A stretch of 64,000 nt of DNA from Thermonema lapsum (GTDB taxonomy: Bacteria; Bacteroidota; Bacteroidia; Cytophagales; Thermonemataceae): positions 832,634-896,633 of the forward strand of contig NZ_JAASRN010000002.1 in the NCBI RefSeq assembly GCF_011761635.1, read 5' to 3'. A program made the translations under genes and the position numbers. Shown here in pieces: positions 28,974 through 38,460 of the stretch. Each line of letters starts with the position of its first letter. Position 1 is the first letter of the stretch. The notes under the pieces were generated by a model that worked only from the letters and a program-made list of their open reading frames with translations, was not told the DNA's origin and ran no database searches.

Positions 28974-29903
28974 TTAGTCAACATGTGTAGCGCGCATAGG
29001 TTCTATGTGCGCTTTCTTTTTTCGACCATAAAACCAATAGTTCAATACTGGGTAGGCAAGTACTGCCGTCAAAATGATGCTACCGCCTGTAAAAAAGTCG
29101 GCAGACAGGTACTTGGCTTCATCCAGCAGCCAAAAAGCCAACAAGATACCATACACTGGTTCGAGGTTTACGGTCAAATTCACTGCAAAAGCCGTAAACT
29201 TCTTCATCAACTTCACACTTGCCGAGAAAGCATACACGGTGCATATGCCTGACAATATCAACAAATAAACCCAATCGGTGAGCGTGGGCATTAACTTCAG
29301 CTCTTCTGTCCAAAAAGTTTTGTAGAAAGGCAAAAACAACACACAAGTAACCCAAGCCCCCAGCATTTCATACAAGGTGATGGAATAATAGTGGTATTGT
29401 TTCACAAGGCGGGCATTCAATATGCTGAACAGAGCGCCCAAAAGTGCCGAAATAATGGCAAACACCAACCCCAAGGCGTAGGAAAACTCTGCGGCAAACA
29501 CACGATACAGCCCGAAAATCATCACGCCCCCCAGTAGCACCTCCAGCAATTTGATGCGCTGCCGATTGATGAGCGGCTCCAGTATGCTTGTCCACAGCGT
29601 AACCGAAGCCAAACCAACCAAACATATAGACACATTGGCTACTTTGGCAGCTGCAAAGAACAAAATCCAATGAGCAGCAATCAGGCTGCCGGTCAATAAG
29701 ATGGGTAGCAGCGCACGGCGCTCAATGCGCAAGGGCACCCGCCGCCAACGCATATAAGCAGCCATGCCACCAAAAGCAAGCAAGGTGCGCCAAAAAACCA
29801 GCTCTACCGCCGGAATGCTGATGAGGTCGCCCAGCACAGCCGTAAAACCCCACACAAACACAATAAAGTGTAAATGCAAATAATCTTTAAAATTCGCTTT
29901 CAT
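28974..29903 (-). CDS. DMT-superfamily (EamA) transporter
   Basis: This 309-residue inner-membrane protein has about ten hydrophobic segments arranged as two EamA repeats (HFIVFVWGFTAVLGDLI at the start; ALLGALFSILNARLVKQY near the middle of the second half). ATG 29903 is chosen because it gives a normal EamA N-terminus and lies 10 bases after the LptF/G-type gene, implying one transcript; the longer frame runs into that gene. EamA proteins export amino acids or other metabolites, and the substrate cannot be predicted. The C-terminus ends in a short basic tail. Confidence 0.88.
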   Translation of the reverse strand: MKANFKDYLHLHFIVFVWGFTAVLGDLISIPAVELVFWRTLLAFGGMAAYMRWRRVPLRIERRALLPILLTGSLIAAHWILFFAAAKVANVSICLVGLASVTLWTSILEPLINRQRIKLLEVLLGGVMIFGLYRVFAAEFSYALGLVFAIISALLGALFSILNARLVKQYHYYSITLYEMLGAWVTCVLFLPFYKTFWTEELKLMPTLTDWVYLLILSGICTVYAFSASVKLMKKFTAFAVNLTVNLEPVYGILLAFWLLDEAKYLSADFFTGGSIILTAVLAYPVLNYWFYGRKKKAHIEPMRATHVD

Positions 29904-29913
29904 AAAAAGCCGT

Positions 29914-30993
29914 TTATTTAGGCGTAACGCGATAAATGAAAAGACCAATCACAGCAAAGACGAGGTTGGGCAACCACACCGCCAACATAGCAGGCATATT
30001 GCCCGCATTGGCTATCGCCCGACTCAAGATAAAGAACAAGATGTAAATGAACGCCAAGACGAAACCCAAAGCTATCTGGGCACCTACCCCACGGCGGCTT
30101 TTGCGCGAAGACACCAGCACCCCTATGACCGTCAGGATAATCATGGCAAAGGGATAAGTAAATCGCAAATATTTCTCTATCAAATACATCTGCACGTTTT
30201 CAGAGCCACGCAACTTCAGCAAAGCAATGTATTCGTTCAACTCCGGCAAAGTCAGTTTTTCATTGAACAGGTGCTTGCTTTGAAAGTCTTCGGGCGAAAG
30301 ATTCAAAGTGGTATCCACTCCGTCATGAAAACTCAGCTCTTCCTTCATGCCGTTTATTTTGCGTAGCATGTAGCGGTCAATATGCCATTTATTTTTGGTG
30401 CTGTCCCACACAATACGGGGCGCTTCCAGCTTCTCCATCAGCCGCCCGTCTTGGATACGCTCCAACGTAAAACGATAACCTATATTGTAAATGTTGTCGT
30501 AGCTTTCCATGTAGGCATATACCTCAGGCGCTACTTGTATGTGCACATTGCGCTGGTCGAAATAATAGCGCGACTTGATATAGGTATTTTCAAAATCTAC
30601 ACGCACTTTGTTGGCATCTGGTATCACCCAGTTGATAAGATAAAAAGTAATGACTGCCAAAATAGAAGAACCTATCAGATAAGGACGCAAAAAACGCACA
30701 TAACTCACACCACTGCTCAAAATAGCGACTATCTCGGTGCGGTTTGCCATGCGCGAGGTTACAAACACCGTGGCAATAAACACCATGATGGGGCTGATGG
30801 TATTGGCAATGTAAGGGATAAAGTTCAAGTAATACTGCGTGATAATCATCTCTACTGTGGCGGGCATGTTGTGGAAATCTTCCAGCTTCTCTATGATGTC
30901 AATCACCACAATAATAGAGATGAAGATAAAAACGACGTAAACGAAAGTAATCAGAAATTGCCGCAGGATGTACTTGTCAATCAACTTCAACAT
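29914..30993 (-). CDS. lptG: LptF/LptG-family permease
   Basis: This 359-residue YjgP/YjgQ-family protein is a transmembrane component of the LPS export ABC transporter. The N-terminus KLIDKYILRQFLITFVYVVFIF is typical, and six membrane segments flank a large periplasmic domain (about residues 95-265). The last three are in a compact C-terminal block (RFTYPFAMIILTVIGVLVSSRKSRRG). I cannot separate LptF from LptG with certainty; the gene is alone, as often in this phylum. The start at 30993 excludes a 40-residue upstream frame rich in Cys and Phe that has no family match. The EamA transporter follows. Confidence 0.87.
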   Translation of the reverse strand: MLKLIDKYILRQFLITFVYVVFIFISIIVVIDIIEKLEDFHNMPATVEMIITQYYLNFIPYIANTISPIMVFIATVFVTSRMANRTEIVAILSSGVSYVRFLRPYLIGSSILAVITFYLINWVIPDANKVRVDFENTYIKSRYYFDQRNVHIQVAPEVYAYMESYDNIYNIGYRFTLERIQDGRLMEKLEAPRIVWDSTKNKWHIDRYMLRKINGMKEELSFHDGVDTTLNLSPEDFQSKHLFNEKLTLPELNEYIALLKLRGSENVQMYLIEKYLRFTYPFAMIILTVIGVLVSSRKSRRGVGAQIALGFVLAFIYILFFILSRAIANAGNMPAMLAVWLPNLVFAVIGLFIYRVTPK

Positions 30994-31090
30994 AAACACA
31001 GACGATATCGAAACCGCAAACAGACGCAACGCCTTGCACACACAAAAATAACACAGAAAGCCAAAGGAACACTCTTCCGAGCCAAAGCAA

Positions 31091-31122
31091 CACAAAAAAG
31101 CCCGGCAGCACACCGGGCTTTT
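31091..31122 (-). terminator. Rho-independent terminator of pruA
   Basis: AAAAGCCCGG (31096-31105) pairs perfectly with CCGGGCTTTT (31113-31122) around a 7-base loop. On the minus strand the stem runs into six T residues, 18 bases after the pruA stop. Confidence 0.88.
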
Positions 31123-31140
31123 GCTTATTGAAACCGTTGG

Positions 31141-32769
31141 TTAGGCTTCCTTCATGAACGGATAGCGGTAATCTACCGGCGGCACAAAGGTTTCTTTGAT
31201 GGCGCGCGGCGATACCCAACGCAGCAGGTTCAAGATAGAACCCGCTTTGTCGTTGGTGCCCGATGCACGCCCACCGCCAAAGGGCTGTTGCCCCACTACT
31301 GCACCAGTAGGCTTGTCGTTGATATAGAAGTTGCCGGCTGCATGGCGCAATTTTTTGGTGCCCAGTTCTATAGCATAGCGGTCTTGGGCAAAGAGGGCAC
31401 CAGTCAAGCCATAAGGCGAAGTTTGGTTCACCAAACTGAGTGTATCTTCGTAGTTCTCGGGCTGATATACATACACCGTTAACACAGGACCGAAAATCTC
31501 CTCACACATGGTCGTGTACATGGGGTCGTCGGTGCGCAAAATCGTAGGCTCAATGAAGTAACCCTTCGACTTATCGTAATTGCCACCGGCAACCAACTCC
31601 ACATGGGGTGCTCGCTTGGCTGCGTCTATGTAAGCAGTGATTTTGTTGAATGCTTTTTCATCAATCACAGCATTGATAAAGTTGGTAAAGTCCTCAGGGC
31701 TGCCCATCTTCATACTTGCCAAGTCTTCCAACATGTATTGCTTCACTTCCTCCCATAAGTTGGCAGGGATGTAGGCGCGCGAAGCAGCCGAACATTTCTG
31801 CCCCTGATACTCGAATGCCCCACGTACCAACGCTACCGCCAGCGCTTTGGCATCGGCAGAAGCATGTGCTACGACGAAGTCTTTTCCGCCGGTTTCGCCC
31901 ACAATGCGCGGATAGTATTTGTAGCGGTCGATGTTGTTGCCAATAGTGCGCCACAGGTGTTGGAAAGTAGCCGTGCTTCCAGTAAAATGCAAGCCGGCAA
32001 ATTCAGGATGTGAGAAGATAACCTCACCGGCTACGGGTCCGTCCACAAAAATCAAGTTGATGACACCATCGGGCAAACCAGCTTTACGGAAGATTTCCAT
32101 CAACACATGGGCAGAATAGATTTGTGTTTCGGCAGGTTTCCATACCACCACATTGCCCATCATGGCAGGGGCAGTAGGCAGGTTGCCCGCAATAGAGGTG
32201 AAGTTGAAAGGCGTCAAGGCAAAGATAAAGCCTTCCAAGGGGCGGTGCTCCATGCGGTTCCACATGCCAGCTGCCGACTCGGGCTGCTCACGGTAAATCT
32301 GCTCGGCAAATTTAGCATTGAAGCGCAGAAAATCGACCATTTCACAAGCCGAGTCTATTTCTGCCTGAAACACATTTTTCGACTGCCCCAACATGGTAGC
32401 CGCGTTCAGCTTGGCACGATAAGGACCAGCAATCAGCTCGGCTGCTTTCAAGAAGATAGACAAGCGCTGCTCCCATGCCATGTTTTCCCATGCTTCTTTG
32501 GCATTGAGGGCAGCCCGTATGGCTTGTTCTACTTCCTCTTTGCCCCCTTTGTGAAAGTACCCCAAGGTGTGCGACAACTCATGAGGCGGTGCAATGCGCA
32601 CCACCTGCCCGGTGCGCACCTCTTGCCCGCCAATTATCATGGGGATATCTAATTCTTGTGATTTGAGCGAACGAAGCGCTTCTTTCAGGGCTGCACGCTC
32701 GGGTGTTCCCGGTGCATAACTCAATACAGGTTCATTTTTCGGGATAGGCAAAGTGAATATTCCGGACAT
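31141..32769 (-). CDS. pruA: L-glutamate gamma-semialdehyde (P5C) dehydrogenase
   Basis: This 542-residue aldehyde dehydrogenase oxidises glutamate semialdehyde to glutamate, the last step of proline and arginine catabolism. The nucleotide-binding region shows VVWKPAETQIYSA and GLHFTGSTATF. The catalytic Glu is in VGETGGKDF and the catalytic Cys in YQGQKCSAASRAY. EEIFGPVLTVYVY and QQPFGGGRASGTNDK are diagnostic of the stand-alone P5CDH class. A -7 element lies upstream and a strong terminator downstream. No proline dehydrogenase is adjacent; the arginase at 18-19 kb could feed the same pathway. Confidence 0.94.
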   Translation of the reverse strand: MSGIFTLPIPKNEPVLSYAPGTPERAALKEALRSLKSQELDIPMIIGGQEVRTGQVVRIAPPHELSHTLGYFHKGGKEEVEQAIRAALNAKEAWENMAWEQRLSIFLKAAELIAGPYRAKLNAATMLGQSKNVFQAEIDSACEMVDFLRFNAKFAEQIYREQPESAAGMWNRMEHRPLEGFIFALTPFNFTSIAGNLPTAPAMMGNVVVWKPAETQIYSAHVLMEIFRKAGLPDGVINLIFVDGPVAGEVIFSHPEFAGLHFTGSTATFQHLWRTIGNNIDRYKYYPRIVGETGGKDFVVAHASADAKALAVALVRGAFEYQGQKCSAASRAYIPANLWEEVKQYMLEDLASMKMGSPEDFTNFINAVIDEKAFNKITAYIDAAKRAPHVELVAGGNYDKSKGYFIEPTILRTDDPMYTTMCEEIFGPVLTVYVYQPENYEDTLSLVNQTSPYGLTGALFAQDRYAIELGTKKLRHAAGNFYINDKPTGAVVGQQPFGGGRASGTNDKAGSILNLLRWVSPRAIKETFVPPVDYRYPFMKEA

Positions 32770-32797
32770 AAGGTCTGTTTTTTTGGTGAATTTGATA

Positions 32798-32805
32798 CAA
32801 ATCTA
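32798..32805 (-). promoter_or_regulatory. -7 element for pruA
   Basis: The minus strand reads TAGATTTG, matching TAnnTTTG, 29 bases upstream of the pruA ATG. A TTG about 17 bases further upstream (CCTTGTTTTT) could be the -33 element. Confidence 0.55.
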
Positions 32806-32852
32806 CATAATGCCTCGAAAAACAAGGACAAAGCACTCTATCGAAAGCCGTT

Positions 32853-33365
32853 TCATTTCCACTCTACTGGCAGCCGAGGATGTGCGCGGTCAAAAAGTAG
32901 GGTAGCTTTTCGCCCACGATATTCAATATTGAGCAGGTTACTTTGGTCGTCAAACAAATCAAGCATCACACTGTATTGCCACTCCAGTTTCTCTGCTCGG
33001 ATGTCGGATGCCGGTATTTCAAAGTAAATCCATGTTACATCCACCACATTTTCTTTGCCCAAATAGCGGATGTCGTTCAACGGCTTGCCCTTGTAAACAG
33101 GATAAAAGCGCTCTTTGAGGTAAGCAACCAAGAAAGGGTCTGGACTTTTGTCTTTTCCTTGCTTCGGATAACGTATTTGTTTTCCAGTGAACTTGCTTAA
33201 GTCTGCTTCCAAATCGTCGGTAAATACACGCAACGCCACCTCAAAGTGCTTGCTTTCGACATTGTAGCGCACATCGGCAAGGCTTGCATGAAAGTCATGA
33301 CGCAAAGTAAAAGAACTGAAAAACAAACATAAAGCTGTTGCCAGAGAAACAATGAAGCGCATCAC
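32853..33365 (-). CDS. DUF6702-family exported protein
   Basis: This 170-residue protein has a signal peptide (MMRFIVSLATALCLFFSSF). The mature region contains FHASLADVRYNVESKHFEVALRVFTDDLEADLSKF near the start and YSVMLDLFDDQSNLLNIEYRGRKATLLFD near the end, a pattern I associate with DUF6702 proteins of Bacteroidota. These are small predicted periplasmic beta-rich proteins of unknown function. It is monocistronic, with a full -7 element 24 bases upstream, and is divergent from pdhB. The ATG at 33362 is an equally possible start. Confidence 0.78.
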   Translation of the reverse strand: MMRFIVSLATALCLFFSSFTLRHDFHASLADVRYNVESKHFEVALRVFTDDLEADLSKFTGKQIRYPKQGKDKSPDPFLVAYLKERFYPVYKGKPLNDIRYLGKENVVDVTWIYFEIPASDIRAEKLEWQYSVMLDLFDDQSNLLNIEYRGRKATLLFDRAHPRLPVEWK

Positions 33366-33388
33366 AATGATGTTTTTTTGAACAAAAA

Positions 33389-33396
33389 CAAAGATA
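33389..33396 (-). promoter_or_regulatory. -7 element for the DUF6702 gene
   Basis: The minus strand reads TATCTTTG, matching TAnnTTTG, 24 bases upstream of the ATG. Confidence 0.5.
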
Positions 33397-33538
33397 CAAG
33401 CTTTCGACTTTTTTCGCCTGCCAAATGCCCATTGTATCGATTCATTTGCACAATGTTGAGAATTGTTTGTTAAATTTCTATTTTTACCACCTCATAAACA
33501 TTTACTTTCCCAAAAGCATTCAACTAAGCAAATACGAT

Positions 33539-34516
33539 ATGAGAGTAATACAATTCAGAGAAGCCCTGCGCGAAGCCATGAGCGAAGAAATGCGCCGCGA
33601 CGAACGCGTGTTTCTTATGGGTGAAGAAGTAGGCGAATACAATGGCGCTTACAAAGTCAGTGAAGGCATGTTGGCAGAGTTCGGACCCAAACGCGTCATC
33701 GATACCCCCATTTCGGAACTGGGCTTTGCTGGCATCGGCGTAGGGGCTGCCATGAACGGCTTGCGTCCTATTATCGAATTTATGACTTTCAACTTCTCTT
33801 TGGTAGCCATAGACCAAGTCATCAACAGTGCTGCCAAGATGATGCAGATGTCGGGAGGACAATACCCAGTGCCTATCGTTTTTCGAGGACCTACGGGCAA
33901 TGCCGGTCAACTGGCTGCCCAACACTCCCAGAACTTTGAGAGCTGGTACGCCAACTGCCCCGGCTTGAAGGTAGTGGTGCCCTCCAACCCCTACGACGCC
34001 AAGGGGCTGCTCAAGTCTGCCATCCGCGACGACGACCCCGTGATTTTCATGGAATCGGAGCTCATGTATGGCGACAAAGGCGAAGTGCCCGAAGAAGAAT
34101 ACCTTATTCCCATAGGCAAAGCCAAAGTAGTGCGCGAAGGCAATGCCGCCACGCTCATCTCTTTCGGCAAAATGATGAAAGTAGCTTTAGCTGCCGCCGA
34201 TGAAATGGCAAAAGAAGGCATTGAAGTAGAAGTCATCGACCTGCGCACCGTGCGCCCTATCGATTACCAAACCGTGATTCAGTCGGTAAAGAAAACCAAC
34301 CGAGCGGTGATTGTCGAAGAAGCATGGCCCTTAGGCGCCATCTCTTCGGAACTGACCTATCACATCCAACGCTTTGCCTTTGACTATCTGGATGCCCCCG
34401 TACGCCGTGTCAATAGCATGGATGTGCCACTGGGTTATGCCCCTACTTTGGTGGAAGCCACCCTGCCCAATGTAAAACGCACCATCGAGGCACTCAATGC
34501 TGTAATGTACAGATAA
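33539..34516 (+). CDS. pdhB: Pyruvate dehydrogenase E1 component, beta subunit
   Basis: This 325-residue transketolase-like subunit forms the E1 decarboxylase with an alpha subunit. It shows VFLMGEEVGEYNGAYKVSEG, which includes the Glu that activates thiamine diphosphate, PISELGFAGIGVGAAMNGLRPI, and the C-terminal transketolase domain with EVIDLRTVRPID and EEAWPLGAIS. ATG 33539 (MRVIQFREALREAM) gives the family length; the frame upstream to 33425 is not typical. No alpha subunit, E2 or E3 gene is adjacent, so the complex is encoded at separate loci. The enoyl-CoA hydratase gene follows after 36 bases. Confidence 0.93.
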   Translation: MRVIQFREALREAMSEEMRRDERVFLMGEEVGEYNGAYKVSEGMLAEFGPKRVIDTPISELGFAGIGVGAAMNGLRPIIEFMTFNFSLVAIDQVINSAAKMMQMSGGQYPVPIVFRGPTGNAGQLAAQHSQNFESWYANCPGLKVVVPSNPYDAKGLLKSAIRDDDPVIFMESELMYGDKGEVPEEEYLIPIGKAKVVREGNAATLISFGKMMKVALAAADEMAKEGIEVEVIDLRTVRPIDYQTVIQSVKKTNRAVIVEEAWPLGAISSELTYHIQRFAFDYLDAPVRRVNSMDVPLGYAPTLVEATLPNVKRTIEALNAVMYR

Positions 34517-34552
34517 AACATCGGAAATAGAACCCCCAACCAAACCGCAACC

Positions 34553-35341
34553 ATGATGCCGGACTTTAAGAATATTTTGTTTGAAGTCAATGAAAGAGTT
34601 GCCCTCATTACCATCAACCGAGAGAGCAAGCTCAACGCCCTTAATGCAGCTACCTTGAAAGAGTTGCGCCAAGCCATGCAAAACGTCTATGACGACGACA
34701 GCATTCAAGGAGTGATTATTACTGGCGCAGGTCAAAAAGCTTTTGTTGCTGGTGCTGACATCAGCGAAATCGCTCAGCTGACTGAACTCGACAGCCGCAA
34801 GTTTTCGGAAGCAGGACAAGAAATCTTTGCCATGATTGAACAAGCCTACAAACCGGTGATTGCTGCCGTCAACGGCTTTGCCTTGGGCGGAGGCTGCGAG
34901 CTGGCTATGGCTTGTCATCTGCGCGTTGCCGTGAAGACTGCCAAATTTGGCTTGCCTGAGGTAAAACTGGGCGTCATTCCCGGCTATGGGGGCACCCAGC
35001 GCCTGCCCCAATTGATAGGCAAAGGGCGCGCCTTGGAAATGATTCTAACTGCCGAAATGATTGATGCCAACAAGGCTTTGGACTGGGGCTTGGTCAACCA
35101 AGTGGTGGATAGCCACGAACAACTGATGCCTGCTGCACAAGAGCTCATGGCTAAAATACTGAAAAACAGCCCCAAAGCCATTGGCTTGGCTATTCAGTGC
35201 GTAAACGCTTCCTATAACGAACAGGAAAATGGCTACCAAACCGAAGCCAACTCATTCCGTTTGGCTACCAAATCTGAGGACTTTAAAGAAGGTACTTCTG
35301 CATTCCTCGAGAAACGCACCCCGCACTTTACCGGAAAATAA
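34553..35341 (+). CDS. Enoyl-CoA hydratase (crotonase family)
   Basis: This 262-residue protein hydrates trans-2-enoyl-CoA, probably in fatty-acid oxidation or a related pathway. The oxyanion-hole segment AGADISEIAQL and the two acidic catalytic positions, in GGGCELAMACHL and GLPEVKLGVIPGYGGTQRL, are both kept, which favours a true hydratase over an isomerase. NRESKLNALNAATL is the standard N-terminal motif. It follows pdhB by 36 bases and precedes the flippase gene by 22 bases, so the three may be co-transcribed even though their roles differ. Confidence 0.92.
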   Translation: MMPDFKNILFEVNERVALITINRESKLNALNAATLKELRQAMQNVYDDDSIQGVIITGAGQKAFVAGADISEIAQLTELDSRKFSEAGQEIFAMIEQAYKPVIAAVNGFALGGGCELAMACHLRVAVKTAKFGLPEVKLGVIPGYGGTQRLPQLIGKGRALEMILTAEMIDANKALDWGLVNQVVDSHEQLMPAAQELMAKILKNSPKAIGLAIQCVNASYNEQENGYQTEANSFRLATKSEDFKEGTSAFLEKRTPHFTGK

Positions 35342-35363
35342 AAACGTCTGATACGTTCACTTC

Positions 35364-36836
35364 ATGAGCAGCATCCGCAGGCTGGCAGGCGAGACGCTCT
35401 GGTATGGGCTCAGCAGCATATTGGGGCGTCTCATCAACTATTTGTTAGTGCCTTTTTACACAAGCAAAGGGGTCTTGCAGCCCGAAGAATATGGTGCCGT
35501 GGGCGAGCTGCTAAGCTATGTGGCTTTCCTCAACATCATTTATACCTTTGGCTTGGAAACCACCTATTTCCGCTATGCCAACAAGCTGGAAGAGCCAAAA
35601 ATATTTTCACAAGCCCTTTCCTTTATCGCTGTTTTTGGGGGCGCTCTGTCGGCAATGCTTGCCCTAAGTGCCACTCCGCTGGTCAATTACATGGGCTATG
35701 AAGGCAAGGAAGAGTACATACACTTGCTTGCTGCCCTTATGTTCATCGATGCACTTTGGGCTATCCCTTTTGCCCGGCTGCGCTTTTTGCACAAAGCCCA
35801 CTTTTTTGCTCTTACCAAAGTGGGCGGTATATTGCTGAATGTGGGTTTTAATATTTTGTTTTTGTGGATACTGCCGCGCAGCGGCGCTTTGCCCCACCTT
35901 CTGGGTGTCGAAGACAAAGTGGGCTATGTCTTCTTGGCAAATCTGTTGGCAAACGCCTTGCTGTTTTTCCCGCTGCTTCCTTACATGCAGGGATTCCGTT
36001 TTTATATGGACCGCGCGCTCATGCGTCAAATCATCACTTATGCAGCTCCCTTGGTGGCTACCGGTTTGGCGGGGCAGATCAATGGACTTGCCGACCGCTG
36101 GTTTATCAAATACTATATGCCCGAAGAGCTGTATCCGGAATCCAACCAATACATTTTGGGTGTTTACAATGCCTGTGTTAAGTTTTCTGTTTTTATGTTG
36201 CTTTACACCCAGGCTTTTCGCTATGCCTCCGAGCCCTTTTATTTTTCAAAAGTCAAAGACCGTAATGCCCCAGAAGTATTTGCCCGGGTACTTGATTGGT
36301 TCACGGCAATAGGATGTTTGACAGTACTTGCCGTTACTTTCAACATCGATTGGCTCAAATGGCTGCTCATTCGCAACGAAGCCTATCATCAAGCGCTCGG
36401 CATCGTGCCTGTATTGCTCATAGCTAATTTGCTGTTAGGGATTTACTTCAATGTGGGGATATGGTATAAGCTTACCGACCGCACTATTTACGGCACTTAC
36501 TTTACGCTCTTAGGTGCGATAGTCACAGTGGCAGTCAATCTGTGGCTGGTGCCCCGCATCGGTTATATGGGTAGCGCTTATGCTACGCTTGCCGCCTACG
36601 GCGTCATGTTGCTTGCATGTTATTTTCTGGGGCAACGTTACTATCGCATCCCTTATCGTATTACCTACCTTGCAGGCTGTCTGCTGCTGACTGCCCTCAC
36701 ACTAGTAACTGCCGATGCTATCTTTTTCCTTGACGGCTGGCAAAGCATCGTATGGAAAAACCTGCTGCTCATTCCCCTTGCTCTGGCATTTTACTGGGGT
36801 TTGCAAGACAAGCAAAAGCCCAAAGCTTCTTCATAA
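35364..36836 (+). CDS. Polysaccharide flippase (Wzx/MurJ-like, MOP superfamily)
   Basis: This 490-residue membrane protein has about 13-14 hydrophobic segments and the N-terminal signature of lipopolysaccharide/O-antigen flippases (RRLAGETLWYGLSSILGRLINYLLVPFYT). It continues with family-type sequences such as EEYGAVGELLSYVAFLNIIYTFGLETTYFRYA. It is expected to move a lipid-linked sugar across the inner membrane. No glycan synthesis genes are adjacent; a glycosyltransferase and sugar nucleotidyltransferase occur 11 kb away. It follows the enoyl-CoA hydratase by 22 bases. Confidence 0.88.
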   Translation: MSSIRRLAGETLWYGLSSILGRLINYLLVPFYTSKGVLQPEEYGAVGELLSYVAFLNIIYTFGLETTYFRYANKLEEPKIFSQALSFIAVFGGALSAMLALSATPLVNYMGYEGKEEYIHLLAALMFIDALWAIPFARLRFLHKAHFFALTKVGGILLNVGFNILFLWILPRSGALPHLLGVEDKVGYVFLANLLANALLFFPLLPYMQGFRFYMDRALMRQIITYAAPLVATGLAGQINGLADRWFIKYYMPEELYPESNQYILGVYNACVKFSVFMLLYTQAFRYASEPFYFSKVKDRNAPEVFARVLDWFTAIGCLTVLAVTFNIDWLKWLLIRNEAYHQALGIVPVLLIANLLLGIYFNVGIWYKLTDRTIYGTYFTLLGAIVTVAVNLWLVPRIGYMGSAYATLAAYGVMLLACYFLGQRYYRIPYRITYLAGCLLLTALTLVTADAIFFLDGWQSIVWKNLLLIPLALAFYWGLQDKQKPKASS

Positions 36837-36914
36837 AATTCTCTTTATAACTTTTTGATTCATTTCTATGATTCTGTATTTTTTAACATCTTGTAGAAAA
36901 CTTTTGCTTACATT

Positions 36915-38460
36915 ATGGGAGGCTATAACAAAACGAATCCTCCGTTTTTACACCAGTATTTTTTCTGGAGCTACGTCATTGCTTTAAGTTTGTTAGCTGG
37001 CATTATCTTGCTCAATTACGGCATTATCAGCCGCTATTTGGTGATTGACCCCAACGACCCGCTCAATGCCCGTTCCTCCGTGAGCCGCATGGTGAACATA
37101 GCCGGGCGCTGTGCTACCGATGTGCAAACCATCGAAATAGCTGTATGGAGTTAGGCAATGCAGATACTCTCACGCAACGGCAAAAGGTACTAGAAAAAAT
37201 ACGGTATAGCCTTGCTACACTCGAAAAAGGTTATTGGGGACTACAAAAGGGCGACCCCGATTTCCGCTTAGATGCCCGATACAACACAGAAGAAATACGG
37301 AAGCTTTTCAAAGCAGCCAACCAACATTTTTTCTATATTACCCAACTTGCCCGTGAGCTGGTAGAACAAACCAAGCTGAACAGCCCGCAGCTCAAGCGCA
37401 CACAACAAAAGCTAAGCAAAGAGGTGCCGCCCTTTGTCTCTTACATGCAAGAGATTGCCTTTAAGTATGACGAACAAGCCACTGAAATCATGCTTATTGG
37501 GGGCGCGTGGCTCTGTGGCTCACCATTGTATCTATCTTGCTGCTTGTGCTCATTGGCTTGCTTATCTTTCGCTCGGTTACACGCACTATAAAGCAATATT
37601 TCGAAAAACTTCAAGAGCAAAAACAAGCACTCGAAAATGCCAACCGTGAACTGCAACTCAGCGAGAAAGGCATTCGGCAGCAAGCCCACCGCCTGCATGA
37701 GCTAAACCAACAACTCTTAAAAACACAAAGTGAACTCATCAGTACCAATCAAACTAAAGAAACCCTACTTTCATTGCTGACCCAGAATTTACGCGTACCC
37801 TTGCGCACCATGCGCAACATCACCCATCTGCTTACTCATTTTGTAGAAAAGCTGTCGAAAGAAGAAATCAGACAATCAGCGCAGGACCTAGAATATACCA
37901 TCAATGAAATAGACATTATTGCCGAAAACATCTTCACTTGGTTGGCAATTCAAAAAGATGAACTGCAACTACAGCCCGAAAAGCTACACTTAAATACAGA
38001 AGTGCTCCAAGAAATCCTGGCAGAAACACAAAGTGCCATAGATACCTACAAAATAAGCTTGCATATTTTGGCAGAACAAGGAGCCGATGTGTATACCGAC
38101 GCACGCGCCCTACGTCTTTTATTACTCAACATAGTTTATTTCCACATCAACGAAAGCCCCAAAGGAGTCCACCTCACCGTGGCGGCTCAGCGCTTAGCAG
38201 AAGCAGGCTGTGTGTTGCGTATTGAAACTGAGGGGCTTGTTCCCGCAGTGAAGTTGCCAGACACCAAAGACGAAAGCCCGGTGCGCAGCCACTTGGCAGC
38301 TTCTTTGCGCGAAACCTTTAGCCTGATTTACAAAGACCTACTTAAAAAGCAGGCAAGTGCCCTGAAAATAGAAAAATCAAAGCGCCTACCCGGTATTGTT
38401 TATGAAATAAAGCTGCAGGGAAGCCCCTCTACTACTCAGCCAGATAAAAATCAAGAATAA
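36915..38460 (+). pseudogene. Frameshifted, degenerate sensor histidine kinase
   Basis: Three consecutive frames together read as one sensor protein. Frame one (36915-37154) has TM1 and a PilJ-like SRMVNIAGR segment. Frame two (about 37145-37510) has the rest of the periplasmic helical domain. Frame three (to 38460) has TM2 (WLTIVSILLLVLIGLLIF), a coiled coil and a kinase-like region. Each junction needs a -1 shift; the second sits at a G5 run (37499-37503), where one added G restores GGRVALWLTIV. The H-box is TQNLRVPL with Gln in place of the phospho-accepting His, and the ATP-binding N-box is unrecognisable, so it would be catalytically dead even if intact. Sequencing error at the G run is possible. 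Its end overlaps the convergent PhnD-like gene by 29 bases. Confidence 0.75.

Noticed and set aside
29914-31113. Extended LptF/G-type protein starting at 31113
   Set aside because: The extra 40 residues are Cys/Phe-rich without resemblance to the family, and ATG 30993 gives a normal N-terminus.
37499-37503. Programmed -1 frameshift at the G5 run in the sensor kinase gene
   Set aside because: No classic slippery heptamer or downstream structure was evident, and a second, unrelated frameshift upstream argues for decay or sequencing error instead.
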